The translations under genes were made by a program, and so were the position numbers. From the IMG/VR virus record IMGVR_UViG_3300042294_003666, positions 1 to 32,649 of that record: a stretch of 32,649 nucleotides of DNA. One strand, given 5' to 3'. This DNA is from a virus. Below are positions 12,704-21,446 of the stretch, piece by piece (the first letter of the stretch is position 1; each line of letters starts with the position of its first letter). The notes below the pieces were generated by a model. It was not told where the DNA came from, did not search any database, and saw only the letters and a list, made by a program, of their open reading frames with translations.

Positions 12704-15116
12704 AGAAGTGAAGGCGTTCATTGAGGACGCAAAGAAAGCGCGCGAATCGTGGCTAGTGTGGGCGGATCGCTCATGGGCCGAGATAAAGAAGCGCCAACGA
12801 AACAACCGTCTTTTGAGTGTTACCCCAAACAGTGCAAAGCGCCGCGCGAAGTACCCCGCCTGGTACGGAATCTTTAAGATCCGCCAACCCCTTCTTCTCT
12901 CGCGTACAGGTATTCCAATCTGCAAGGACTCGACCCAGGACGGCACCGACAATGTGGGCGCCTCGGCCGCGTTCTTCAAAGAGCGGCTTGCAATCAACCT
13001 CGCAAAGTCGTTTCCCTTCTTTGACGCCCTGGCGACCGCTCGAGATGATTTCCTGGTGACCAATTTTGGCATCTTGCGCGCGTACTACGAGCGCGATGAG
13101 GTCAAGCAGAAGGTGAAGGAACGCATCTTCCCGCAGCAAATGGAGGGTACCGAGGACGTTGTATTCATCGACGGCGCCGGCGATATCGTTGAAAGTGACG
13201 ATATAGGGCAGGACGACGAAGGCTACTTCATCGAAACCGATGAGGTTGTGGACGTAGAAAACGAGCGCGTGTGTTTGGACCAAGCCCTCTACAAAGAGGT
13301 TTACATCGACCCGGACATCAAGCGCTTCAACCGGTGCGAGCGGATGGCGTTTGAGCTTCACTACTCAGTGCCGCAGTTCAAGGCCGTCTTTGGCGCTCGA
13401 GCGTACGCAGCGCTTGGAAAGGCAGACGACCCAAAAGACGGCGTCGACGAAGCCGCACCGAAGCGCCAAACCATCAAGGTATACGAGTATTGGGATAAGT
13501 ACGAGCGTAAGGTGATGTGGGTGCCCGAGCTGGGAAGCGAGTTTATCACGCCTAAGGCAATGCAGATGCCCGAGGAGTACGATGAGGGAGAACAGCCCAA
13601 CGGCCTGTATAACCTCGAGCACTTCTTCCCGGTGCCTGATCCTATCCTCTCGAACCAAGCAACGGATGAGTTCTGGCCCGTCCCAGAGTTCTACCAGCTC
13701 GTAGAGCTTATCGAGGATATCCACACGATATTCAGCCGCATGATGGCACTCACCAAGGCTATCCGCGCGCGGGTGCTCTTTGACAACAACGTGGAAGGCT
13801 TGCAAGAGGCACTAGCCGAGGCAACTGAAGGCGATGCGTTCGGGGTTCCTAACCTCTCTCAGTCGCTTGTAAACAACGGCGGGAGCCTTGATTCTGTTGT
13901 GCAGTACATTCCGGTTGAAAAGATGGTGTCGGCCCTGGCGCAGGTATACCAGGCGCTCGAGCAGCGCTTAAACACCCTCTACCGGCTTACAGGCGTTTCG
14001 GATCTCCTTCAGGGGCTCATCGCCGACGGCACACAACGCACGTTCGGCGAGCGGCAGATGCTTGAGAAGTACGCGCTCAACCAGCACGCCGAGCCGCAGC
14101 GCAAAATGCAGGAGTTTGTGCGTAACTGTTACGATCTCTTGTGTGAGATGGCGCTGAAAAACTTCAAAGATGAATCGCTCGAGCGCTACATGATGCCGGC
14201 GACCGCGCCCCAGGTTCACCAGCAGAATTTCAAGGCAGCACTCGACCTCCTCAAGGACGACCGCAAACGGTTCCGCATCGAGCTTGAAACCGATTCAACC
14301 ATTGCCCTCAATGAGCAGTACGACAAGCAAATGAGGGTGGAGCTAGTAAACACCCTTACCAGCGCGATTGAGAAGGTGGCCGGCATCGCGGCATCATCGC
14401 CGGCACTGGTAGCGATAGAGCTCCACGCGCTGAAATACATGGTGCAGGGCTTCCGACAGGGTAAGATGTTTCAGCAGGAGATCACGCAGGCCATTGATCA
14501 GGTTCTCAAGCAGATGCAGGAAGCCGCGCAACAGACCCCGGCACCAAACCCTGAAATGCTCAAGTTTGAGTTTGAGAAGCAGGTGAAGGAATCAGAGCTG
14601 AAGCTGAAGGAATACCAAATCCTCTCAACCGAGCGCATTGAAACCGCCCGTATACAGCTCGAGCAGCAGATGGCGCAGCTTAAAGGCCAGATGGAGAGCT
14701 ACACCGTACAATCCGACGAGGCTAACCGTAACGCGGATCGTGCGATACAGTACGAGAAGATCCGCAACGATATCGCAGTAAGCCAAGCCCAGATTGCGCA
14801 GCGCCAGGGCGAATTGCAGCTCGAGGCGCAGCGGCTCACCGATCAACGGGCGGCGAATGAGTACGATGCACAGGCATCCGAACGGCTTGCCATGTTTGAC
14901 TTCGAGCTAAAGCAAGCCGCGCAACAGCTCGAGCAATACCGCATCCAGATCGACGCAGAGGAACGTTGGGCGACCGAGAACCGCTTACAACGGGAAGCGC
15001 AATTGAATGAAATGCTGACCAACGTAGAGCTCGTACAGCGGCAAAACAAAGCGCAAACCGAAGCGCTCGCAGTAGCGGCAAAAGCAAAGATTGCATCGCA
15101 AATCCTGGGGTCATAA
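12687..15116 (+). CDS. Portal protein with very long C-terminal helical barrel
   Basis: 809 residues from ATG 12687 (MAISVEEV), which overlaps the terminase stop by 17 bases; an upstream in-frame ATG at 12642 is less likely. Residues about 1-450 form the portal body, rich in acidic residues, with EDIHTIFSRMMALTKAIRAR and NTLYRLTGVSDLLQG typical of podovirus portals. The last 200 or so residues (from about 600) are continuous Gln/Glu/Ala-rich heptads predicted as coiled coil, comparable to the P22 portal barrel but longer. It forms the dodecameric DNA channel and joins the neck proteins. Confidence 0.9.
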   Translation: MAISVEEVKAFIEDAKKARESWLVWADRSWAEIKKRQRNNRLLSVTPNSAKRRAKYPAWYGIFKIRQPLLLSRTGIPICKDSTQDGTDNVGASAAFFKERLAINLAKSFPFFDALATARDDFLVTNFGILRAYYERDEVKQKVKERIFPQQMEGTEDVVFIDGAGDIVESDDIGQDDEGYFIETDEVVDVENERVCLDQALYKEVYIDPDIKRFNRCERMAFELHYSVPQFKAVFGARAYAALGKADDPKDGVDEAAPKRQTIKVYEYWDKYERKVMWVPELGSEFITPKAMQMPEEYDEGEQPNGLYNLEHFFPVPDPILSNQATDEFWPVPEFYQLVELIEDIHTIFSRMMALTKAIRARVLFDNNVEGLQEALAEATEGDAFGVPNLSQSLVNNGGSLDSVVQYIPVEKMVSALAQVYQALEQRLNTLYRLTGVSDLLQGLIADGTQRTFGERQMLEKYALNQHAEPQRKMQEFVRNCYDLLCEMALKNFKDESLERYMMPATAPQVHQQNFKAALDLLKDDRKRFRIELETDSTIALNEQYDKQMRVELVNTLTSAIEKVAGIAASSPALVAIELHALKYMVQGFRQGKMFQQEITQAIDQVLKQMQEAAQQTPAPNPEMLKFEFEKQVKESELKLKEYQILSTERIETARIQLEQQMAQLKGQMESYTVQSDEANRNADRAIQYEKIRNDIAVSQAQIAQRQGELQLEAQRLTDQRAANEYDAQASERLAMFDFELKQAAQQLEQYRIQIDAEERWATENRLQREAQLNEMLTNVELVQRQNKAQTEALAVAAKAKIASQILGS

Positions 15117-15655
15117 TGGCAGAGCAGAAGATACAAACCCGCGTGTTTCAGTACGGCGACCCAAAGGAAAGCACCTGGCCTCCCATGTTCGGCAAGGGCG
15201 GCTCAGGACTCTACCACCGAGGGGAAGATGGCAAGTTTCACGAAGGGCCACCACCACCGCGGTTTGAGAAGTTCGGCGAGGCACCCTACGTCATTCAGGA
15301 CACCATCGCCCCGTATCGCCACCCGTCAACCGGCGAGGTGATAGAATCCCGCGCAAGGCTTAACGCAACTGACCGCGCATGTGGTACATTCACCACCGAC
15401 AAAAAACAGGATTGTACCGATATCCGAAAAAGCAGAGAGCGGCAGCTTGCCGTCGAGCGTAAGAAAGATATCCACGAAGCCATGCGGAAAGCAGTAGCCG
15501 CGGTTGATTCCGGTAACGCCCCACTATCGGAAGAGACACGGCATCGGTGCGAGGTACAAAACAGGATCGTCTCGGATGCGTTGGGGTTTGACGCCTTTAA
15601 TGTATGCGGAAAGAAAGATGACAGACGAGGAAAGAAGTACAGAAAGCGCACCTGA
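15116..15655 (+). CDS. Conserved phage protein between portal and scaffold, 179 aa
   Basis: ATG at 15116 shares a base with the portal stop (TAATG). The start region has a Gly-rich motif (MFGKGGSGLYHRGEDGKFHE), then EAPYVIQDTIAPYRHPSTGE, followed by a basic helical C-terminus. I recall similar proteins at the same position in podophages, without a known function. A role in head assembly or maturation is inferred from position. It overlaps the scaffold start by 38 bases. Confidence 0.75.
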   Translation: MAEQKIQTRVFQYGDPKESTWPPMFGKGGSGLYHRGEDGKFHEGPPPPRFEKFGEAPYVIQDTIAPYRHPSTGEVIESRARLNATDRACGTFTTDKKQDCTDIRKSRERQLAVERKKDIHEAMRKAVAAVDSGNAPLSEETRHRCEVQNRIVSDALGFDAFNVCGKKDDRRGKKYRKRT

Positions 15656-16700
15656 TGAAACAGCCGTTGTTAAAGAAGCAGGTGAAACCCTCTCGTTGCG
15701 CGATGCGCTCGAGGTAGCATTAGAGGCTCAAAAAGATGACGCTGGAAACGATGAGGGAGTGGGAGCGCCGAGTGCACGAGCAGCAACGGACGCTGAACCG
15801 GGAACTAACACCGGAGGAGATGCTGGAAACGTATCGGCAAGCGATGAGCCACCCTTACAACCGCCCGCCGAGTTCAACGCAGATGAAAAGGCCGATTTTC
15901 TCTTACTGTCAAGAAAGCAACAAGAGGCGCAGATCAGGCTTCATAAATCGCGTTTGTCGCGCCTGGAGGAGATTAAAGCGGCGTCTCGGGATTATGAGCA
16001 CGTTAAGCGCCTTGCGCAGCAAATAGAGCCGTACATCAAAGCGCGCGGGATTAAAGAACCCGCGGATATAGCGATACAAAAGGCCGTTGCACTATGGTCG
16101 GAAACTAAAGCAGACCCAAAGCGTTCGGCCGCGGCACTCTTGAAGGCAAACGGATTACCCGTACCACGCGAATTACTTGAGAGTGAGACGCGTGACCCAG
16201 ACGAAGAAAAACTTAGCCCTTTGCAAGAGCGCTTAATTGCATTAGAGTCAAGGATAGTTCGTGAGGACCAGGAAAAAGCGGCGAGCGCCCTTAATTCGAT
16301 CTGGTCCTCATTTGAACAACAAAGAAATGCGGCCGGTTCAGCACGTTTCCCCGATATACAACCTGATAAAGGTGAGTCGGGACTCCAGTTAGCTACCGAA
16401 ATCGGTTCCCTCGTTTCTGGAAAAACCCCCTTGAGTTTGCAGTTTATAAACTCAGTGCGCGCGAGAAATCCTCAAGCATCGGCAGAGACTTTAATCACCG
16501 AGGCATACAGGTTTCTAGGCGGCAAGGTGGATGATTCAGATGCCCCGAGGACTCACACACCGCAACAACACTTACACAAATCAAATCGCGCAGCAGCGAG
16601 CGTTCCCGGGCGCGGCGCCTCGAGTTCATCGAGTGGCGTTCGTAAGTTCAAAACGTACCGAGAAGCACTCGAAGCTGCAAAAGCAGAACTAGAGGGGTGA
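15618..16700 (+). CDS. Scaffolding protein-like, 360 aa
   Basis: Start at ATG 15618 (MTDEERST) with GGAAAGAAAG upstream, inside the end of the preceding gene; a longer in-frame reading is less likely. The first 105 residues are acidic and disordered (Asp, Glu, Ala, Gly, Thr), then PPAEFNADEKADFLLLSRKQ and a helical basic/acidic region follow. The C-terminus is Ser/Arg-rich (VPGRGASSSSSG), then a Lys/Glu helix. Position immediately before the capsid gene, composition and length fit a scaffold. A second reading frame at 15736-16026 is open; see findings. Confidence 0.75.
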   Translation: MTDEERSTESAPDETAVVKEAGETLSLRDALEVALEAQKDDAGNDEGVGAPSARAATDAEPGTNTGGDAGNVSASDEPPLQPPAEFNADEKADFLLLSRKQQEAQIRLHKSRLSRLEEIKAASRDYEHVKRLAQQIEPYIKARGIKEPADIAIQKAVALWSETKADPKRSAAALLKANGLPVPRELLESETRDPDEEKLSPLQERLIALESRIVREDQEKAASALNSIWSSFEQQRNAAGSARFPDIQPDKGESGLQLATEIGSLVSGKTPLSLQFINSVRARNPQASAETLITEAYRFLGGKVDDSDAPRTHTPQQHLHKSNRAAASVPGRGASSSSSGVRKFKTYREALEAAKAELEG

Positions 16701-16739
16701 TCCGCATGGCGTGACTCACCCTTCATCGGAGTGAGTAAC

Positions 16740-17717
16740 ATGGCAGGATTATCAGAAATCCAGGCTACCACCTGGGAATACAGAGAAAAGAAGCCCGCTG
16801 ACGCGGTTGCAGATAACATCCCTCTCCTCTTCGCGATGAAGAAGAAAGGGCGCGTTACAACCATTAACGGTGGTCGCGTTATCTGGGAGGATATCAAGTA
16901 CGCTCAGAACAGCTACGTTCAGCGTATCGACCCAACCGAAGAAATCACGCTCGGCTACAACCAGACGATCACAGGGTTTGAATACAGCCCTAAGATAATC
17001 GTGGTTCCTGTAGTCGTGAATGCACTTGAGAAGGCACAGAACGCGGGAGATGCTCAGTTCCTTGACCTCCTCGAGCAGCGCAACCAGGTTGCTGAGGATT
17101 CCTTGATGAACAACATGGAAACCGACCTCCAGGGCGATGGCACTGGGTTCGGTGGAAAGGCGTTTGCGGGCATCCAAAGCTATATCGCTACGAACGTTTC
17201 AACCGGCTCGTATGGTGGACTTGCTCGCGCATCGTACACCTCGATCCGCAACGCAACGGTTAATGCACCGACCACCTTCACTGGCGCTACTGACTCGAGC
17301 AACATCGAGAGCCGTTTGCGTCACTCAAAGAACCTCGTTGTTAGAAACGGCGGCCCTGAGTTGTGCCTAGCAGGATCGACTTACTACAACGCAGCATGTG
17401 ACGCGATGAGCGCCAAGCAGCGGTTCACGCAGAATGAAGAGATGTTCAAGGCTGGGTTTGACAACGTTGTGATCGAAGGCATGACGATGGTTCTCGCTGG
17501 CGGTAAATCGTTCAGCGGTGGAGCTCGTATCGCTGCTGATCGTTGCTACGGCGTCCGTTTGGAAAACTTCGCCCTTAAGATGTACAAGGGTTTCAACTTC
17601 CAGCCGGTTCCAGAGCGCGTTTCCGTCAATCAACTCGTAGACATTTCGATCACGGTCGGTATCGGGCAGTTTACCTGCAACGGCGCTGGCCTCTCGTTTG
17701 TTATGTTCGATTCCTAA
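16740..17717 (+). CDS. Major capsid protein
   Basis: 325 residues from ATG 16740 with GGAG eight bases upstream; a GTG nine bases earlier is in frame. The N-terminus (TTWEYREKKPADAVADNIPL) and LLFAMKKKGRVTTINGGR match capsid proteins of a podophage group I recognise, with an HK97-type fold expected. Conserved-looking Pro, Trp and Gly turns and an Ala/Thr-rich middle follow. Directly after the scaffold and before a decoration-like gene. A six-base hairpin (16714-16719 with 16731-16736) can cover the ribosome binding site. Confidence 0.88.
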   Translation: MAGLSEIQATTWEYREKKPADAVADNIPLLFAMKKKGRVTTINGGRVIWEDIKYAQNSYVQRIDPTEEITLGYNQTITGFEYSPKIIVVPVVVNALEKAQNAGDAQFLDLLEQRNQVAEDSLMNNMETDLQGDGTGFGGKAFAGIQSYIATNVSTGSYGGLARASYTSIRNATVNAPTTFTGATDSSNIESRLRHSKNLVVRNGGPELCLAGSTYYNAACDAMSAKQRFTQNEEMFKAGFDNVVIEGMTMVLAGGKSFSGGARIAADRCYGVRLENFALKMYKGFNFQPVPERVSVNQLVDISITVGIGQFTCNGAGLSFVMFDS

Positions 17718-17729
17718 TAGGGGGCAAAA

Positions 17730-18212
17730 ATGAATTTAGCAGGATTCAATTTGAAAGAGGCGGATGACGTTGCATCCGCCGGCTTAGGTGACGAAGTAAA
17801 CGTTGGCGGGAACGTGTGGAAATACGTCCAGGCAGACGGCGCGATCGCGCAATATGCAATAGTCGGACTGGAAGCCACAAACGAGGCCGTTGAACTCACG
17901 AGCACCATTTCTGGCGCTCGTCCAACAGCAGTAGGACTCGCGCAGTTCGCTTTTGCTGATAACCAGTACGGCTGGGTGCTAGTTGGTCCTTTCTCGGTTG
18001 ACGAGACAGGAACCGCTTTCAAGGTACTCACCAGTGCAGCATCAGCGGTTGACGTTATCATGTACACCTCGGCAACAGCCGGGAAAGTGGATGATGGCGA
18101 CGGCTCGGGAGACAAGATCGCAGGTCTTGTACTCACGGAGTCTGGATCAAGTGGCGCAGGCACGTTCAAGTGTCAGAGCGTTTGCCGTATGACCACAAAC
18201 TGCGGTGTTTAA
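17730..18212 (+). CDS. Head decoration or capsid-stabilising protein-like, 160 aa
   Basis: ATG 17730 with AGGGGGC upstream. Small, beta-rich, Gly/Ala/Val/Thr-heavy protein (VNVGGNVWKYVQADGAIAQYA) with DDGDGSGDKIAGLVL near the C-terminus. Such proteins usually follow the capsid gene and bind the shell. No signal peptide. Assignment from position and composition. Confidence 0.65.
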   Translation: MNLAGFNLKEADDVASAGLGDEVNVGGNVWKYVQADGAIAQYAIVGLEATNEAVELTSTISGARPTAVGLAQFAFADNQYGWVLVGPFSVDETGTAFKVLTSAASAVDVIMYTSATAGKVDDGDGSGDKIAGLVLTESGSSGAGTFKCQSVCRMTTNCGV

Positions 18213-18232
18213 TTAGTTAGAAGGTAACGACA

Positions 18233-18943
18233 ATGGATCTATCCCCGCTCAACAACGCAATTCCCACGTTTGGATCTCCGACTCTTGAAGGGTTAGAGGT
18301 CGGCCCCGGTGTTCAAGATGGACAACGGATCGGCGGCAGCTCTAAACGGCAATACGTCCGGTTTTACATGAAACGCATGGCAGAACCCTACGCGGTTGAA
18401 GTGCGAATCAACGAAAAGACCGGAGCAACGCAAGTCTTAAAAACTGCGGTGCGCGAGGTTGAGCGGGAAATGGTCCAGGTCGTTACCCCTGGCGATAAAA
18501 ACGAAGTCGATGACTTCGCCCAGGACTTTCACCGGCGTGAGTACTGGTCCCAATATCGGGCGTTTCGTGACGGGAAGGGGATACCCCTCGGAACACCCAT
18601 AGAGGATTGCCAGTACATCGCGCCGAACCTAGCGACGGAGTTGAAATACCTCGGGGTGCATACCGAGGAGCAACTAGCCGATGCGGCCGATCTCCTTGTT
18701 GAACGCTTACCCGACGGGTACAGCCTTCGGGAGTTCGCTCGAACAAACTGCAAAGTGAAGGTCGACAACCAGAACGCAGGATCGATCAACTTGCTCAAGG
18801 CAGAGATGCTGAAACTGCAAGAGACGATCCAGGCGCAGGCCGCCGCACTCGAGTCGATGAAGGGAGCCATCGTTACCCCTGACGGTGAACCAGTCGCACC
18901 ACGACGCGGTGGACGGCCTAAAAAAGTAGACCTAGAGGCATAA
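18233..18943 (+). CDS. Conserved phage head-region protein, 236 aa
   Basis: ATG 18233 preceded by GAAGGTAACGACA. Contains a stretch I have seen in podophage proteins at this position: DFAQDFHRREYWSQYRAF, RDGKGIPLGTPIEDCQYIAP, then TELKYLGVHTEEQLADAAD. This is followed by a short coiled coil and a basic C-terminus RRGGRPKK, an AT-hook-like sequence. The tail could touch DNA inside the head. Exact role unknown. Confidence 0.75.
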   Translation: MDLSPLNNAIPTFGSPTLEGLEVGPGVQDGQRIGGSSKRQYVRFYMKRMAEPYAVEVRINEKTGATQVLKTAVREVEREMVQVVTPGDKNEVDDFAQDFHRREYWSQYRAFRDGKGIPLGTPIEDCQYIAPNLATELKYLGVHTEEQLADAADLLVERLPDGYSLREFARTNCKVKVDNQNAGSINLLKAEMLKLQETIQAQAAALESMKGAIVTPDGEPVAPRRGGRPKKVDLEA

Positions 18944-18945
18944 CA

Positions 18946-19317
18946 ATGAAGAGAGTCGCAGAACTAATGGTTTTGGTCGTTGGTGTGTTGAGCGCATCGG
19001 TTGTACACGCGCAAACCACACCGAAATCCGCGCAGTTTGCAAGCGGCTCTCTTGCGTTCGGGAGTGTCACGGGAAGTTACGTGAAGGTGCTCGACGGTGC
19101 GGTGCAGTTCCGCAATATCGACATTCTAAACGCTACCGATCAAGACGCGTTATGCAGTTGGGACGATGGCACGACATCGGTCCGTGTGCCAGCGTATTCC
19201 TCGTTTAACGGCGACCTCCGGCAGCTCTCGTTGTTTGTGGGAGCTACGGAATTGAAGTGCAAGCACGCGGGTGTAGCGCCGACAGTGGGCAGTATAAACG
19301 CTTTCGGGATGTACTAA
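18946..19317 (+). CDS. Secreted phage structural-like protein, 123 aa, with Sec signal peptide
   Basis: ATG 18946, two bases after the preceding stop. Residues 1-22 form a typical signal peptide: basic KR, hydrophobic LMVLVVGVLSASVV, cleavage at HAQ-TT. The mature part is beta-rich (LAFGSVTGSYVKVLDGAVQF, RNIDILNATDQDALCSWDDG), like a small tail or head fibre protein. First of four consecutive exported products in the late operon. Function unknown. Confidence 0.75.
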   Translation: MKRVAELMVLVVGVLSASVVHAQTTPKSAQFASGSLAFGSVTGSYVKVLDGAVQFRNIDILNATDQDALCSWDDGTTSVRVPAYSSFNGDLRQLSLFVGATELKCKHAGVAPTVGSINAFGMY

Positions 19318-19318
19318 G

Positions 19319-20665
19319 ATGAAACGAGCGCTTGCCGTAATCCTTAGCTCTCTACTGGTTGCAATGCCAGCCTTTGCGGATCGCACCGTATACGCGCCTG
19401 TGAGGCTTGCTCCTACGGCTACGGCTGGAACCATTTTGTTTGGGGATGGCACAGCCGCAGCTCCTTCGATGAGCTTTAGTGCGGATCCTGATAACGGGAT
19501 GTATAGAGCAACCTCCAATGTCCTAAGTTTTTCCGCAGGTGGAGTAGGGCAAGCGCACATTCAAAGCAACACGCTTTGGTTTGGAAGGGCTATTGTTATA
19601 TCTGGCGCAAACCCCACAAACTTTGACGTAATTCCTGGCTATTCTAATAGCACAGATATAGCGGGGACAAATCTAAGAATATCGGGTGGTCCAAGTACGG
19701 GCAGCGCAGCAGGCGGCGCTCTGATTTTCCAAACTTCGCCAGCAGGATCAACTGGAAGCACTGCTAATTCTTCCGTCGAGCGCATGAGGATCACGTCAGG
19801 CAACGATGTTTATTTCGGCAACGGCACCACGAACGCCTCCCCCGCTAATCCCACCATACGCGCTACGGGAGGAACGGGATCAAACGTAGCGGGCGGCGAG
19901 CTGAATCTTTACGGCGGACAGAGCACCGGAAGCGGCGCGGGTGGTCCGATTCGCTTTTTTACCTCGGCAGCGGGATCGAGCGGGAGTAGTCCCAATTCAA
20001 ATACCGAGCGAGTGCGCGTTACGTCTGACGGCGATCTTCTTTTTGCTGGCACAACCCAAGTAATTGCTTCCAACACCTCCGACGGCTCAGACAGCAAAGA
20101 GCTATGGCTATCGGGAGGTGGGACACCGGGAGGCTTTGCGCGTGGTGCTCACCTTCGCCTTCAAGGCAATGAGAATGTCAATAACGGCAGTGCCGTTCTT
20201 CAGAGCGGCGATAATTCAAGCTCAACGGTAACTATTTCGGGTCGCGGGTCTAGCTCATCGGTTATCTTTCAAACCAATGGAGGAACCGAGCGCATGAGGA
20301 TCACCTCTGGTGGTACTGTGTATTTTGGCAACGGGGATTTTAGTGCATCTCCCGCCGCGGCCACACTACGAGGAACAAATGGACAGGGAACCGATATCGC
20401 AGGGGCTGAATTAATTGTTCAGGCGGGCGCTGGGACAGGCAACGCAGCATCGGGGGCCGTTACCTTCAGAACTGCAACGGCAGGAGCAAGCGGATCAGGA
20501 ACCAACTCATCATCTGATCGCATGCGAGTCAAAACAAACGGCCAAGTCCGCTTTATGCCCCTAGCCGCCGACCCCGCAGGAGCAGAAGACGGCGACGTAT
20601 ACTACAACAGTGCAACAAATAAACTAAGGGTCCGCGCTGGCGGCGCTTGGGTAGATTTACACTAA
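19319..20665 (+). CDS. Modular repeat protein, tail fibre-like, with Sec signal peptide
   Basis: 448 residues from ATG 19319. Signal peptide residues 1-20 (KRALAVILSSLLVAMPAFA, cleavage before DRT). The mature protein has about four related modules of 75 residues, each Gly/Ser/Thr/Asn-rich and ending in RMRITSGG then VYFGNG or a variant. The C-terminus has DPAGAEDGDVYYNSATNKLR, VRAGGAWVDLH, typical of phage fibre tips. A 17-base identical DNA stretch recurs at 19778-19794 and 20288-20304, so modules arose by duplication. A fibre or adhesin is likely, but a signal peptide on a virion fibre is odd. Confidence 0.75.
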   Translation: MKRALAVILSSLLVAMPAFADRTVYAPVRLAPTATAGTILFGDGTAAAPSMSFSADPDNGMYRATSNVLSFSAGGVGQAHIQSNTLWFGRAIVISGANPTNFDVIPGYSNSTDIAGTNLRISGGPSTGSAAGGALIFQTSPAGSTGSTANSSVERMRITSGNDVYFGNGTTNASPANPTIRATGGTGSNVAGGELNLYGGQSTGSGAGGPIRFFTSAAGSSGSSPNSNTERVRVTSDGDLLFAGTTQVIASNTSDGSDSKELWLSGGGTPGGFARGAHLRLQGNENVNNGSAVLQSGDNSSSTVTISGRGSSSSVIFQTNGGTERMRITSGGTVYFGNGDFSASPAAATLRGTNGQGTDIAGAELIVQAGAGTGNAASGAVTFRTATAGASGSGTNSSSDRMRVKTNGQVRFMPLAADPAGAEDGDVYYNSATNKLRVRAGGAWVDLH

Positions 20666-20675
20666 AGGAAAATAC

Positions 20676-20924
20676 ATGAAGCAGATAGTTTTTGGTTTGG
20701 TTGCAGTAGTAGCGTTGTCAGGATGTGCGGCTAAGGTAGTAGAGCAGCAGATTGCAGCGCAGCAGCAAGCATTGTTCATGGTAGGCGCAAAGGTCTTAGA
20801 GCTTGAGGCAATCGTAAAACCCGAGAAGGCAAGCGTTATCAACGCAGCCCTTTCTCGAGGCGAGGTTCAGATAGATCCCCCTGATATTAAGCATGACAAA
20901 CAAACCAACTCTAAGGAGGACTAA
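20676..20924 (+). CDS. Small lipoprotein, 82 aa
   Basis: ATG 20676 after AAAGGAAAA. Residues 1-17 are a lipoprotein signal peptide with lipobox LSGC, so the mature N-terminus is Cys17. The mature part is an Ala/Gln/Glu-rich helix (KVVEQQIAAQQQALFMVGAK) likely to be coiled coil, then a Pro/Asp-rich tail. Third of four exported products in a row. Could be an outer-membrane exclusion protein or a spanin-like part; neither is supported by motif. Confidence 0.75.
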   Translation: MKQIVFGLVAVVALSGCAAKVVEQQIAAQQQALFMVGAKVLELEAIVKPEKASVINAALSRGEVQIDPPDIKHDKQTNSKED

Positions 20925-20928
20925 AGAC

Positions 20929-21384
20929 ATGCGATCCATAGTAATAATGATTTCACTTCTCTTGGCGGCCGTTCCAGCGTACGCCGACACGTGCAGCAAG
21001 AACCTTGTCCCGACTTTCACCTCGGCACAAGCAACGCTTGTTTGCAAAAAGGGTTTGCAGCAGGTAGAGCCAACGGACAACTTCGAAACCGTAGCAGCCG
21101 CGGGAAGCACAGCGGGCAATGCCGCCGCGCTCTCGGGCACTAAGTTCTTTCACCGCGTAACAGGCGCCGACGGCACCAAGGGCGTAATTCTCGCCGCAGC
21201 CGCAGCCGGTGACGTTGGAGAGGTCCACACGATCCTCAACACGACCGCCGGAGTTCTCAAAGTGTATCCGGCCACCGGTGGAACCATCAACGGCGCCTCG
21301 GCAGATGCAGCTTTCTCGGCTTTGACAGGTATCAAGCCGATTATCTGCTACACCACGGCGGCGTCAACTTGGATATGCTCGTAG
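20929..21384 (+). CDS. Secreted phage structural-like protein, 151 aa, with Sec signal peptide
   Basis: ATG 20929 follows AAGGAGG by eight bases, which fixes this start rather than an upstream in-frame ATG at 20893. Residues 1-20 form a signal peptide (IVIMISLLLAAVPAYA, cleavage before DTC). The mature domain has HRVTGADGTKGVILAAAAAG and LKVYPATGGTINGASADAAF, a motif I recognise from phage head/tail structural proteins. Cys residues at both ends of the mature chain could form a disulfide after export. Last of the four-gene exported cassette. Confidence 0.75.
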   Translation: MRSIVIMISLLLAAVPAYADTCSKNLVPTFTSAQATLVCKKGLQQVEPTDNFETVAAAGSTAGNAAALSGTKFFHRVTGADGTKGVILAAAAAGDVGEVHTILNTTAGVLKVYPATGGTINGASADAAFSALTGIKPIICYTTAASTWICS

Positions 21385-21386
21385 TC

Positions 21387-21401
21387 GAAAGGAGGTGATC
21401 C
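21387..21401 (+). promoter_or_regulatory. 15-base perfect complement of the 16S rRNA 3' end
   Basis: GAAAGGAGGTGATCC starts three bases after a stop codon. It is the exact complement of GGATCACCTCCTTTC, the 3' terminus of 16S rRNA in many bacteria. The next gene starts 45 bases later at GTG 21447, too far for ordinary use, and an in-frame stop at 21435-21437 rules out an earlier start for that gene. It may capture or stall ribosomes, act as a standby site, or mark a hidden short ORF. Confidence 0.8.
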
Positions 21402-21446
21402 CTTCTCGGTTCGGTAGTTTTGTTGTGTCCTCATTAGGGTCGGAAC

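Noticed and set aside
12440-13361. Overlapping minus-strand ORFs opposite terminase and portal
   Set aside because: Antisense shadows of conserved packaging genes, with no ribosome binding site or recognisable motif.
16714-16736. Strong translational control hairpin on the capsid gene
   Set aside because: Only six base pairs with an 11-base loop; noted in the capsid entry but too weak for a separate feature.
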